A stretch of 64,000 bases of DNA, taken from the NCBI RefSeq assembly GCF_014633365.1, contig NC_068344.1, positions 36,392,670-36,456,669 of the forward strand, in the 5' to 3' direction. Below the pieces are notes generated by a model. That model made no database searches. It was not told the origin of the DNA and was given only the letters and a program-made list of their open reading frames with translations. This document shows positions 23,304 through 35,231 of this stretch, piece by piece. Within the stretch, counting starts at the first letter, position 1. Every line of letters starts with the position of its first letter. The position numbers and the translations under genes were made by a program. This DNA is from Diospyros lotus. Its lineage: Eukaryota; Streptophyta; Magnoliopsida; Ericales; Ebenaceae.

Positions 23304-25200
23304 TTTGTCACGTGAAAATAATACAAATTTTTAAATAAATATTGTAATTTATTTTTAAATTTTTTAAATAAAATGAGTTTTTTTTATAATAGTAACTTTA
23401 TTTAATAAAAATATTTATTATTTTAAAAAATATTTTACTGATAGTGTTTTATAATATTAAAACATGAGTATATATAGATAATATATTTATAAAATAAATG
23501 TTTTTATTTTCGCTCAAAAATACACATAACCATAAGTGTACAATTTTGTCTTAAAAATGAGACTAGAGTAACACAGGGTATTTAGACTTTAATTCGACTA
23601 ATCTGGAAGAGTCCATGTAAATTATTTTGTCCACACATACATCGAATAATTCTCTAGCAAAGGTGACAAAAATGTAGCTCCAAAAAACCCTTTTAATCGA
23701 AATGTGTAGAGACAAATCCTTGGGGTTGGTCAAGATAGCTCAAGGCCGTTATTAATTTAGGGCTCCCAATCCTTTAATAAATAATAAAATATTTATTTTA
23801 TTTCAATAGATTTCATCTTTTTAGGCCTTTCTTATTTTGGGACTCTAGGCACATGCCATGTCAGTCTACCTCTTGAGTCGGACTTGGGGTTAGCATTCTC
23901 AAGTAAAGATTTTTATTACTTGAGTAAACCCTTGAAATTGGCACCTTAGTTATAAATTATAACTAATCCACAACTAACATCCATTATGTAATTCTCTCTT
24001 CCTAACATTACCCCTTAGTCGATGGTGAGTTGCATCTTAATTGATGGTGAGTTGCATGTATAAGGAATGTGATATGGGTTTTCTATGAATTACACCATTT
24101 GATTACGAGATTGTGCACACTTCAAAAAGTATGAGTTGAATTTGTATGGAAGTTAAGTTATGGTTAATTTAGATCATGTTAAGCTTAGTTAGCTTATTAA
24201 TATTTTATTTTGGCAACAAAGATGGTCATTTAGTAAGATTGTAAAATACTAAAAGACTTATTCTCTATCATTCGTGAATAAACTTTTATGCTCAAGTCAA
24301 TAATATACAAAAGAATTTTTTTAGAGATTAATAAAATGTTTATTGTGACAAAAAGACTTTTTTTTTTATTCAAAAATAAAACTTTTTCACTCGTCTTTGT
24401 CAACCTTCCTTAAATATCTTTTTATTTATGTCGAAACTTGACACGGGAGAATATTACTGGCCCATGACAAACACATCACATATCATGGAGAGTATAAGCA
24501 TGTTAATAAAATTTTATTATCTGATAATCATATTATTTATTTGACCCCACTTTAAAAGCCTTTACTGAAAGCTATTGAAATTGAATAAGCGCATCGATTG
24601 ATATTGCACTAAGGGATTATAATTAAGGAGTTTGTATTTATGAAAATTCACCACTTAACCAATAATCAATTAATGAATTAATTATAATAAATGGGTTAGC
24701 TAAGTGATGAAAGTTGAATATATCCATCCTATATTTGACATGAAATGGACCACTAATCCAATAATTAGTCATAATCATGCCAGTAGAAAACCTTTATTTT
24801 CCAAATATTTGTGGGTCAATTAAGGTGCCTAATTTGCTAATAATTGGGCACCATGAAAGGGTCAATCAGTTTGCCAGTTGCCAACAGCCCCACATGGGTG
24901 GGTAGGACCAATTCCTCAATGCAAAAATAAATTAAGTAAATATTATAAAATATAAACACAATGGATTAGACACCAAGTCATCTTTTGAGTTGTCCATTGG
25001 CTGTTTATAGCTTGGAATAAAATGAAGTGTATATTATTGACAAATTTAATCGATAGGATATACAAATCAATGGATATTCGCATTCGAATAAGAAATTTCT
25101 TAAATGAAAAAGGGTAATCATGAGAAAAAATATTTCAAAAATTCGTATGAAATTTTACTAAATAATAAGTAGTTAGGATAGTTATTAATTAAATTTGTGA
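23304..25200. other. AT-rich intergenic spacer
   Basis: Strongly AT-rich, no gene recognised. A 21-bp direct repeat (GATGGTGAGTTGCAT word) occurs at about 24020-24055. Confidence 0.45.
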
Positions 25201-25204
25201 TATA

Positions 25205-25390
25205 AAATGCTTTCAAGATATAAGTTGAGCGGTTGAATGAATAATATGTCGGTGTCAATTTGATAGATTACGAGTTTGATTCTCGCTCTGTATAAAAATC
25301 AAATATCTAATATGTGATTTACCTCCTTTAACGTAATCAATAGTATGAGCACCGAAAATTACGCAAGAACGATCATTCCAAGTTTGTGGT
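25205..25390 (+). repeat. tRNA-derived SINE-like sequence
   Basis: A box A-like stretch (TAAGTTGAGCGGTTGA, from about 25220) is followed about 35 bp later by a box B-like stretch (GAGTTTGATTCTC). The 3' part (TGATTTACCTCCTTTAACG) resembles plant SINE bodies. Boundaries are approximate and no target duplication was identified. Confidence 0.35.
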
Positions 25391-25782
25391 ATAAAATAAA
25401 AGGTAATGGTTAAACATTGACAAATGTATTTAATTTTTATTATCAAAATAATTTTATTAGAAGAGAATAAATTCATCATTATTTTAAAATTATTTAATTA
25501 ATTAATAAAATAAAATAAAATGTATTTATTAGTGTTTAACCTTGCCTTTTACTTTGTCAGTTACGGATACGAATTGTTTTAGATATATTTATCTAACTCT
25601 TAATTTATAGGAATCGGTAATGTTGTGACTAAAACTTAATAAATTTGGGTTAGGGATAAACTTTTCTTTTTTTAAGTGCTGTGAGAGTTAAAGGAGACTT
25701 GGTGGTAGTGTTGCCATTGCAAGAGAAAATGGAAGATATACAGTTCACACCCGGAGTGTCTCTTTCCCACTCCTTTGCCTAT

Positions 25783-25816
25783 TCATCTCTCTCTCTCTCT
25801 CTGTACCAACCTTCGC

Positions 25817-25862
<46 letters not shown>

Positions 25863-25910
25863 GCATCATGAATTCCTTAAAAGTCAAGCAAGAATAGAAC
25901 CCACCAACGG

Positions 25911-25953
<43 letters not shown>

Positions 25954-26121
25954 CAAAAGCACAAACACACAACAGGCAATCACAACAGAGAAAAAGCGCC
26001 GCACGGAATTACAGATAAGAGGCCTTTCATCACTCCACGCCATAATCCACCCAGAAAAGGCAGCCGCCCAAGCGCCACCACCCAGTTGAGTCTACCATTG
26101 CATCCCCCCCCCCCCCCCCCC
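25783..26121 (+). repeat. CT microsatellites and poly-C tract in the MUN gene leader
   Basis: Two long (CT)n runs, about 25784-25860 and 25915-25949, and an 18-20 base C run at about 26103-26122. They lie just upstream of the ATG at 26193. Pyrimidine-rich leaders are common in plant genes. They also create long artificial open frames on both strands. Confidence 0.75.
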
Positions 26122-26192
26122 CTATCTCTCTCTCTCAATTTGGAGACGAATTCGAGAAATAAAGAGGGGGAGAGAAGAAAACTTTCTCCAGC

Positions 26193-29100
26193 ATGGTAAT
26201 CAGCAGAAATAATGTTCCCAATTCGCCCTTCGGCCAACTGGGCGTCGACCTCTCCGAATCCGACCTCCGGGAAACCGCCTACGAAGTCCTCATCGCCGCC
26301 TGCCGTATCACCGGCGGCAAGCCTCTCACTTACATATCGCAGTCTTCGCTGAAGGCCGCGCAGCCGGAAAGGTCGTCGTCGGCGCCGTCGCTGCAGAGAT
26401 CGGTGACGTCCACGGCGGCGAGCAAAGTGAAGAAGGCCTTGGGGTTGAAGAAGCGGGCTCACAACTCGGCGGGTCAGGGTCCCGACCCAGCGGGTTCGGG
26501 CAAGCCCAAGAGGCCAGTAACCGTTGGCGAGCTGGTTCGGGTCCAAATGCGCGTTTCCGAGCAGACCGATTCCAGAATCCGGCGAGGGTTGTTGAGAATT
26601 GCTGCTGGGCAGGTAATCTATTTAACATATTGAATTCATATATGCCCGTCTATGTATATGTAATATGGACAATTCTGATTGATGGGTTTTACCTTCTGTT
26701 GTTTGTTTTAGGCTATATTTGGGAAATTTTAACATTTGGAAGCGTTTTGATACTGATTTAGTGACTTACTGGGATAATATACAGGAAAAAGAAAAAAAAA
26801 ATCCTATTTTTCTTGTCATCAGTTCTTAACAATCAAACAAAACTTTTGTTTGTAGATAAAAGTTGTAGAATCACTTAGTTGATTTGTTGTATTTAGACTC
26901 TTATTCTACTAAAAAAATTTCTATAATTTGTTAGGAAGCTTCTTCTTCATCATTATATCATGTCTAAGTGTTTTCCCTGAAACTTTCTACGGTCTTTTTC
27001 CAACTCCCCTATCATAAATTTCTCTTGTTTCATCCACTCTTCTTTCAAATGCATCCATTGTGCTTTCCTTACATGTTCCAGCTATCTTAATTGTGTCTCA
27101 CACATTTTATTTCAGCAGGTTCCTTTCTAATCTTATTACAAATATTCTGGTTTCTGATTCTATTTGTATGGCCTCATATCTGCGGTAACATTCCCATCTC
27201 ATTATGATCATATTTTGCATATGTTGGTTTATATTTTCTAATTACCCAACATTTCACACTGTACAGCAAATATGGTCTTATAACCGTCTAATATAACTTT
27301 CTTCTGACTTTAAATGAATTTTACAAAAACAACAATAATTAAATGAATTTTGTGATTGCATAAAATGTTGGATGCATTTCTCCACCTTAATTATCTTGCA
27401 TTGGTTATCTGAGTAACACTCTTAATAATCTTCTTTCTCTCTCATGGATGTCTATACTTTTATCGAGATATCATTTGGTCTGACTAATTTACAATTCTTC
27501 ATTTTTTTCCACAACTTGCATCATTTTGTTAGAACAAATACACTATAGAATATGCTATATTTTTCAAAATTACCAAAATGTTCTAAAGCAATTTTTTTTT
27601 TCTGCATTCATCGAATAGTTTTTCCCTCCTATGTTGGGGCAAAGTCCAAAATAGCTTTCCCCTTATTATTTCCTTTTCTAAAGTTGTACCTTCCATGCAT
27701 ATCTCTCTACTCATTCACTTCTTTGCCACTGCCTTCTAATTAATTTCTTATAATGATCCTTACTTTAGGTAGTTCTTGCAATAACTCCTAAATTCACCCA
27801 AAATTGTCTTTTATCTTTTATCCCAATCTAACTTGTGGTTCATATGTACTAAATTTTCTAAGTCTTCTCTGAAAATAATTGCCATAATCTTATTTCCCAA
27901 CTGTTTCACATCCACTATATTATTTGCTAAAGTCTTATCCATAGTATTCCCTTCTCTGTTCTTGTGCAATCCTTTTGAATATCAAAATTTATATGTTTTG
28001 ACTCAGTTAACATATTAGTCTTCTCAACAAGCCATCTTGTCTTTTGAATGCAAACAATATCTATTTATTCTTCTGATCTTCACATCTATAATCTCCATTG
28101 ATTTTTTTTTTGTCAAACTTTCAACATGTTAGGACCTAATTCTCAACCTCTAGTTTTGGACTAATTTCTTTACTCACATTCCTCTAAGAAAATGTAAGAA
28201 TCCTTACAAATTTAACACTTTGTCAGGCATTGACGTAGTGACCCTAGTTTATTTTTTGCTACACCGAGGTGATAGAATTTGTGGTTAAGAGGTTATGTTC
28301 CAGAGAAATCAATTTAATTTGTGTGAAATTAATGTTGAAAAAATCTGAAGATTTCTATGCTAGTCATTGGCTACACAATGGAATCCTCTTTATTTATCCA
28401 GACTCCAGATTGGCCTTGATAAGGAGGAATATGTTCAAGACTAGAAATGTGAAGAGAATTACCCAAATTCAGAACAGAGTTAGAAAGTTTAGTGATGAAA
28501 AAATTGAATCCATAATTTCTTTTGTTTTTATTTTCTTAAACTAGTTTCAGCCACCAAGAAGGTTGACATTGCAACATTCTTGCTTCTCTGGGTCTTTTAT
28601 TTATTTCATTAGGTACTTGGGCTTCATAATTTCAGATATCATCTTATATTGATCATCTTGCATTTGCCTTTTATGTTCTAATCAAAATTGATGTTTATAG
28701 CACTTTCCCTCAAATCAAAATTGATCTGCAGCTTTGGAAAAAAAATGCTGAACTTTGAAAAATTTTGAATTTAGATATTTCATCTTTTTCCATTTCTTTT
28801 CTTTGTGTTGTTTGTACTTAATTTGGTATTAATATTTTTTAACATGAGATTTTTTTTTTTTTTTGGGTCTAAGCAACATTCAGTTATTTACAACAACTTC
28901 TGAATGCATTGCCTCGGGTTATAAGGCAAAAGCAGAATGATCTTATACTGGAAAAGCTGCCCCTTGTACTTTTAATTAGAGTTTCCAAAATTCTGTGTTG
29001 TGTTCAACAAAATCCCTGCAATTTCATTGCTTATCCTCTGTTTGCAATTTTGTGAAATTCATTTCCAATCCAACTTTTTATGTTTGGAATGAAAAAAACT

Positions 29101-32100
29101 GAATTGAATTCCATGGAATTCAACTATATTTAATAATTCCATAAAATTCAACTTTTTATGTTTGCCTTATAACCCAAAATGTTCAACAAAAGCCCTGCAA
29201 TTTCATTGCTTATCCTCTGTTTGCAATTTTGTGAAATTCACTTCCAATCCAACTTTTTTATGTTTGGAATGAAAAAAACTGAATTGAATTCCATGGAATT
29301 CAACTATATTCAATAATTCCATAAAATTCAACTTTTTTATGTTTGCCTTATAACCCAAAATTCCTCCAAAATAGATGGAATGAATTCCACAACTCAAGGA
29401 TAATATTTGTTTGTAGACAAAAATACCTTCGTCTCCCTCCCCCCCGCCCCCGGCTTAGAATTGCTGCCACCAATCTCCATCTCCATTGCCGTTGCCATTG
29501 TGGGCCCTTGTCACCTTGACATCACTGTTGGGGATTGCAAGCCAAACCCTTTTGGGTATAATTGTAATCTAATTTTTTGTTTTTATTTATATTTAGTTTT
29601 ATTTAAATTATTTAATGCAATATTTTTAGTTAATTCCTAATTTCAGAATTAATTTTGAAATTTAATGTATATACATTACAGAATATAAAAATATGTATAT
29701 ATGTGTTTTTTATAACAATTGTTTTTTTCTTTACTTTTACAAGGTTATTATATCAAGGGTATTTTAGGAAGCAAGAGAAATGAAATTTGAATTCTAAATT
29801 CATTCCAAAACATAAGTTTTTGAAATTCAATTGAATTCCATATTTTAAGTTGTGTTATTCCAAACATAAGAATTCATTTACAAATGACTTCTACATTCTA
29901 TGTAGAATTTATTTGTAAATGAATTCTAAATTTCAAGTTCATTCATTCCAAACAAAGTTGGACATACCTTCTGTGGAGAATTGAAGTTATGTACATGAAG
30001 AAGCTATTGAAAATATTATTTTTGTGTTTAGTCTAGCAACTAGCATTGGGGTTATGAGTTTCATTTTGCTTAGGCTTTAGATGGCACAAGATTTTTTTTC
30101 TAAAAAAAAAAAATTGGCTCCAAAAAAGATATGGCAGTACATAAAAAAGCTGGTGTTTTATTAGTTATTTTCATAGTAATATGATTTTAAAAAATAATAG
30201 CATCACCACTATAATACAAAAAATATTATATTTTATGAAAAGAGATACATAAAAAAAATATATATATATATATCCTATCCCTTTATTTTTGAAAAAGGAA
30301 AACATCTTTTTTTGTTGTGTGCTCAAGTGCATGTTTTAACCTTTTGTGCTTTTGATCCAAAAAGTTTATTTTTTTGGGTCCAAAAAACGTGCTTCTTCTA
30401 AGAAGAAAAGCTAGCAATCAAACTCTAACTTTGTTAAGCATAAAAGCAGTTTAAAAACTGGTCCCAAATAATACTTAATGTTAGAATTCACTATGCTCAA
30501 GTGTTGGTTTCTGTTATGAACCTTTTTTCAGCTTGGAAGACGTACTGAGTCAATAGTTCTACCACTAGAACTGTTGCAACAATTCAAGTCTTCAGATTTT
30601 CCTAGTCAGCGAGAATATGAAGCATGGCAGAAAAGAAATCTAAAGATTCTTGAAGCAGGACTACTCAAGCATCCTCACCTGCCTTTAGACAAGAAAGACA
30701 CTGCTCCACAACAGCTCCAACAGATAATCCGTGGGACCTTGGAAAGGCCCATAAAAACTGGAAAGCAGAGCGAATCCATGCAAGTTCTCCGTAGTGCTGT
30801 CATGTCTCTTGCTTGCAGATCATTTGACGGGTCTGTCTCTGAGATGTGCCACTGGGCAGATGGAGTTCCATTTAATCTAAGACTCTACCAAATGCTTCTG
30901 GAAGCTTGCTTTGATATAAATGATGAGACCTCCGTTGTGGAAGAAGTTGATGAGATTTTGGAACTCATAAAGAAGACTTGGATAATTTTTGGAATAAACC
31001 AGATGTTGCATAACATTTGCTTTGCTTGGGTGTTGTTTCATCGTTATGTTGAAACTGGACAAGTTGAAGATGACTTACTCATTGCTGCTAATAGTCTATT
31101 GGTGGAAGTTGAACAGGATGCAACAACAACAAAGGATTCAGTTTATTCGACAATCTTAAGTTCAATATTGAGTCTGATTTTGGGTTGGATGGAAAAGAGG
31201 CTTCTTGCTTACCATCATACCTTTCACAGCGGCAATATTGAGTTGATGCAAATAGTGGTATCTATGACAGTATTAGCAGCTAAGATACTGGTGGATGACA
31301 TCTCATTTGAGTATCGCAAGAAAAGGAAAGAAGTTGACGTAGCACTAGACAGGGTTGACACCTACATCAGGTCATCAGTACGCTCTGCTTTTACTCAGGC
31401 AAGTTTGTGGGTTTGAGAATGACCCTAGCTTCCTTCTTAACAGAACACACTTCTGCCTGAATTATTGTTTACAGTCATCCCTTTTATTGTCATTGTCACT
31501 ATCATAAGACACATTTCTACTGTTTTTTGCTTGATATAATTCTGCATATGGGGTCATAAGATGGATTTCACCTCTTGCAGGGTATTGTTTATTTCTACCT
31601 TTTTCTCTGCTCATTTGCATCGATATATTTTGAGCTTCTATCCAAATATGAAGAGAAGATAAGTTTTAAGGTTTATGATATTTTTTTAACCTGGCATCTT
31701 AAACTCTAGCAACCAGTAACCTAAACTCCTACCATTTCTTTCTTCAATGTTATTTCATCATTGCACAAGACCAGTGAAGTACACAACTGACCTATTTATC
31801 AGGTTTCCTTTTTGCTCGGTATTTTTCAGGTTTTCATATCTTGTTAACAAACATATTTATAGTTTTTATTGAGCTTATACCCTGAAATTTTCTTCAGAAT
31901 ATGACTCTCTTTCTGGTTGGCTTGTCTTACAACAGAAAATGGAGATTATAAAATCAAGCAAGCGGTCATCTAGAAACCAGCAAAATCCTCTTCCTGTCCT
32001 TTGCATTCTTGCACAAGACATTACTGAACTGGCTCTTAATGAAAAGGAGATATATAGTCCCGTTTTGAAGAGATGGCACCCCCTTGCAGCAGGTTCAGCT

Positions 32101-34412
32101 GTAGCCACTCTTCATGCTTGCTATGGGAATGAGCTGAAGCAATTTGTGTCAGGTATCAATGAGTTGTCACCTGATATTGTACAAGTGTTGCTAGCTGCTG
32201 ATAAGTTGGAAAAGGTTCTTGTTCAAATTGCTGTTGAAGATTCGGTAGAAAGTGAGGATGGGGGGAAGGCAATAATACAGGAGATGACTCCTTATGAGGC
32301 CGAAGCTGTGATTTCCAAGCTGGTAAAGGTGTGGACAAGGACCAGAGTGGACAGACTTAGGGAATGGGTTGACAGGAATCTGCAACAAGAGGTACACAAT
32401 GACCTGTTTCCACTTCTCCTTAGTTTCATTCATCATGTTTGCATGACTGGGAATTGATTGTCATAATGGAATATTCTATATCAGCTTCCAATTTGTGCGT
32501 GCATGTGTGTGTACGTGTGTGCACATGCTCATCTCTTCTTCTTTTTCGTCTTCTATAGACAGATACCATTACTACAGATATGCTAAAAGTCAAGATCTCT
32601 GTTTTCTCAACCCACAACTTTTCTTGAATCATTTGTTCCCCAACTACTATGTAATTAATCCCTTCTTTTTTTTTTTTCTTGTGTGTTGGTCAAAATTCAG
32701 ACATTTTATTAGGGAAAATAATCTTCATGCACTTACTTTGGTGCCAACCCCAGAGTTGGGTAAAGTACTTTTGAGTTATTTCTACACTCTTCTAGATAAC
32801 AATCTGATGGGAAAGCTGTCAGAAATTGACACCATTTTTTATTTTTTTGCCTATTTTTGTGTTTGCATGTACTCTTGCTAAATGAACCAGTTGAGAAGCT
32901 CTATGATTGAACTAAATACATCCGTTGTCATGTTTTGACTGCTATATATTTCATTGTATCTGCACACATTTTAATAAACTTAAAGAGAAATTTAGGACAT
33001 TTTTTTGTCCGTGTATTTATTTATATTTTCGTTTGCATGTCATCTTCTTAGTGCATCAGTTGAGAAGTTCCATGGTTGAGGAAGCACGTTCACTGTGATC
33101 TAATAACTGTTGCATTGTCTTGTATCTGTTTACGAAGTTGAAACTTGATTTTCATTATGTTACTTTACAACCTAAATTCACAACCTCAATAGGTATGGAG
33201 CCCACGGGCGAACAAAGAGCGGTTTGCTCCCTCTGCTGTTGAAGTTCTACGAATAATAGATGAAACCGTGGAAGCGTTCTTTTTGTTGCCGATAACAATG
33301 CACTCAACATTGCTCTCTGACTTGATGGGTGGTCTTGACCGATGTCTCCAACAATACATATTGAAAGCAAAATCTGGCTGTGGTAAATATTATTACAGAA
33401 CTTGCAAACATCAACTCTATTCTCAAGTAATTAGATTCATTTGTGACTTTATAGTTTTTATTCATGATCCATAGGAATCCGAAGTACTTTCATTCCCGCT
33501 ATACCTGCCATGACAAGATGTAGAACAGGATCAAAATTACATGGTGTGTTTAAGAAGAAAGAAAAGTCGCATATGGCTCAGAGGAGGCGACCTCAGGTTG
33601 GGATTATTGATGGAAATAATTCAACTGGGATAGTGCAGTTATGCGTTCGCATTAACACATTGCAGCACATTCGAGCACAGTTGGACAGTTTGGGGAAGAG
33701 GATAATGAATCACCTCAGGAATTGTAACCCCAACATTCATGTAGATGATACTGCCACTGGAATGGGGAAAAGGTTTGAGCTTTCAGCAGCAGCTTGTGTG
33801 GAAGGGATCCAACAACTTTGTGAGGCAACTGCGTATAAGGTCGTTTTCCATGATCTAAGTCATGTTCTGTTGGATGGTCTGTACGTGGGAGAAGTTTCTT
33901 CCTCTAGGATTGAACCCTTCCTCCAGGAGCTCGAACAATTTCTGGAGATCATTTCGGAAACAGTGCATGACAGAGGGCGCACGCGTGTTATTACTGACGT
34001 GATGAAAGCTTCTTTCGAGGGATTCCTGTTTGTCTTGCTTGCTGGAGGCCCATCTCGAGCATTTAGCAGGCAAGATTCTGATATCTTGGAGGAGGATTTC
34101 AAGTCTCTGATGGATTTGTTCTGGTCCAATGGGGACGGATTGCCAGTCGACTTGATCAATAAGCTATCAATCAACGTGAAGGATATCCTTCGCCTCTTCC
34201 ATTCCGACACCGACAGCCTTATCGAGGAATTCAGACAAGTTACTCAGGATAGCTATGGTTCTTCTTCAAAAGCCAGGCTCCCGCTACCCCCAACTTCAGG
34301 TCAGTGGAGTTCAACCGAACCAAACACGATTTTGCGAGTTTTGTGTCATAGGAACGATGAGATTGCTACCAAGTTCCTTAAGAAAACATACGACTTGCCG
34401 AAGAAGCTGTAA
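26193..34412 (+). CDS. MUN domain (DUF810, plant PATROL1-like family) protein
   Basis: Five exons, all in frame: 26193-26612, 30532-31398, 31936-32391, 33193-33382, 33475-34412; 956 aa. The family holds plant Munc13-related (MUN) proteins implicated in vesicle tethering and exocytosis, for example plasma-membrane proton-pump delivery by PATROL1. This paralogue class (N-terminus PFGQLGVDLSESDLRETAYE) is the group of 950-1000-residue members, not PATROL1 itself. Landmarks: QLGRRTESIVLPLELL at the exon 1-2 join, RWHPLAAGSAVATLHACYGN (MUN core), NLQQEVWSPRANKERFAPSA across exons 3-4, and LCVRINTLQHIRAQL in exon 5. Intron 2 has a GC donor (CAG|GCAAGT). Intron 1 is 3.9 kb. The gene is tail-to-tail with STT3A, 820 bp apart. 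Function is inferred from family. Confidence 0.92.
26940..28080 (-). mobile_element. Degenerate RTE-type LINE fragment inside MUN intron 1
   Basis: Read on the minus strand, broken frames retain plant RTE-LINE landmarks. An endonuclease-like GNNKGKAILDFAPT lies near 27700-27640. A reverse-transcriptase C-terminal stretch resembling FYxTVIRPYLLYSVKCW lies near 27300-27220. A tail related to DAFERRVDETREI ... KTLRHDI lies near 27060-26950. Most of the reverse transcriptase between them is missing, and stops and frameshifts are frequent. The identification rests on my memory of the family's conserved words, and the boundaries are rough. Confidence 0.6.
29003..29361. repeat. Tandem duplication of about 178 bp in MUN intron 1
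   Basis: Copies at about 29003-29180 and 29181-29361 are nearly identical, differing by a few substitutions and two T-run length changes. Shared words include CCCTGCAATTTCATTGCTT and GTTTGCCTTATAACCCAAAA. High identity suggests a fairly recent duplication. Each copy has GAATTC-rich self-complementary stretches. Confidence 0.85.
29869..29927. repeat. Hairpin, 27-bp arms
   Basis: Arms 29869-29895 and 29901-29927 are reverse complements at 25 of 27 positions, with a 5-base loop (TTCTA). Outer ends are AGAATTC. Probably the core of an old MITE; the AGAATTC/GAATTC words recur through 29100-29960. Confidence 0.6.
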
Positions 34413-35231
34413 CTACTTACTACAAGCCCTTGGGGATAAATAACAGATACCACATTTAGGAGCCTTAGTTCCGACCATTGAGCTTAGTTAGTTATAGCCC
34501 TCAGCGCAAGTGTAAGTGCTTTTTTTTTTTTTCCCACTTTTATATCTCAGGCTTGTTGACAAATTGCAGGATAGAGAAAGATGAGTTTGAATATTGTGTC
34601 AGGTGTGCTTTGTGCAACTTTGTATTTCGCTGATTGATGATGTCTAATAGTTGAAAGAGCTTGTATTTATATTGCAAATTAAAAGCCTTTGCTTTGATAC
34701 CTTGCTGATACAGATGAGCCAAACCAGGGTGACTTTAGAGTCTTGCTTGCCAACTTCATCTTGAAGAGAAATATAAGTTCATAACCCATTCATTTTACCA
34801 AAGCCAAAAATGTTAAAACATTTGACCGTCGCAGAACAAAGACTGGCTGTTAAAAGATGACTACTGGTCAAGAAGCCCATCATCCTAGCTGTACTCATAA
34901 ATTGAAAAAGAAATCGAAACTAGAGATGGAAGTACAGATCAAAAGACTACAAAACCTTTAATTTTGTCATTCTCATTTCTATGAAGGAAAATTGTTAACT
35001 ATGCCCTCTCACTCAGTCCATCCCAAGGCGGATCGCGCATAGAATCATGTATCACATTAACGGACCTAAGAAAGGGCCTACGATTTTAATGCTTAATGCC
35101 AAGGGTTCTTCTTTCTTGATCTGCTACTGTTTGAGCTGGTCTTCTGCAAAATAACATGGCGGTGGAGAAAAAATTAGCGGGGATTTGGTTGGGCATGTAG
35201 ATGATACAATACATAGAGGACAGAATGGCGT
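34413..35231. other. Convergent 3' regions of MUN and STT3A
   Basis: Contains both 3' UTRs. A possible poly(A) signal for MUN (AATAACAG, with ATAAAT just before) lies near 34436. A poly-T run is at about 34520-34533. No other gene seen. Confidence 0.4.

Larger units (their letters stand above)
26613..30531 (+). other. Intron 1 of the MUN gene (3.9 kb)
   Basis: Donor CAG|GTAATC, acceptor TTTTTTCAG. It is unusually long for this gene and holds a decayed LINE fragment, a 178-bp tandem duplication and a hairpin, listed separately. Confidence 0.85.

Noticed and set aside
25681..26199. 172-codon frame upstream of the MUN gene, and its antisense partner
   Set aside because: Mostly Ser-Leu or Arg-Glu runs from CT microsatellites. 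It ends just past the MUN start codon and is better read as a leader.
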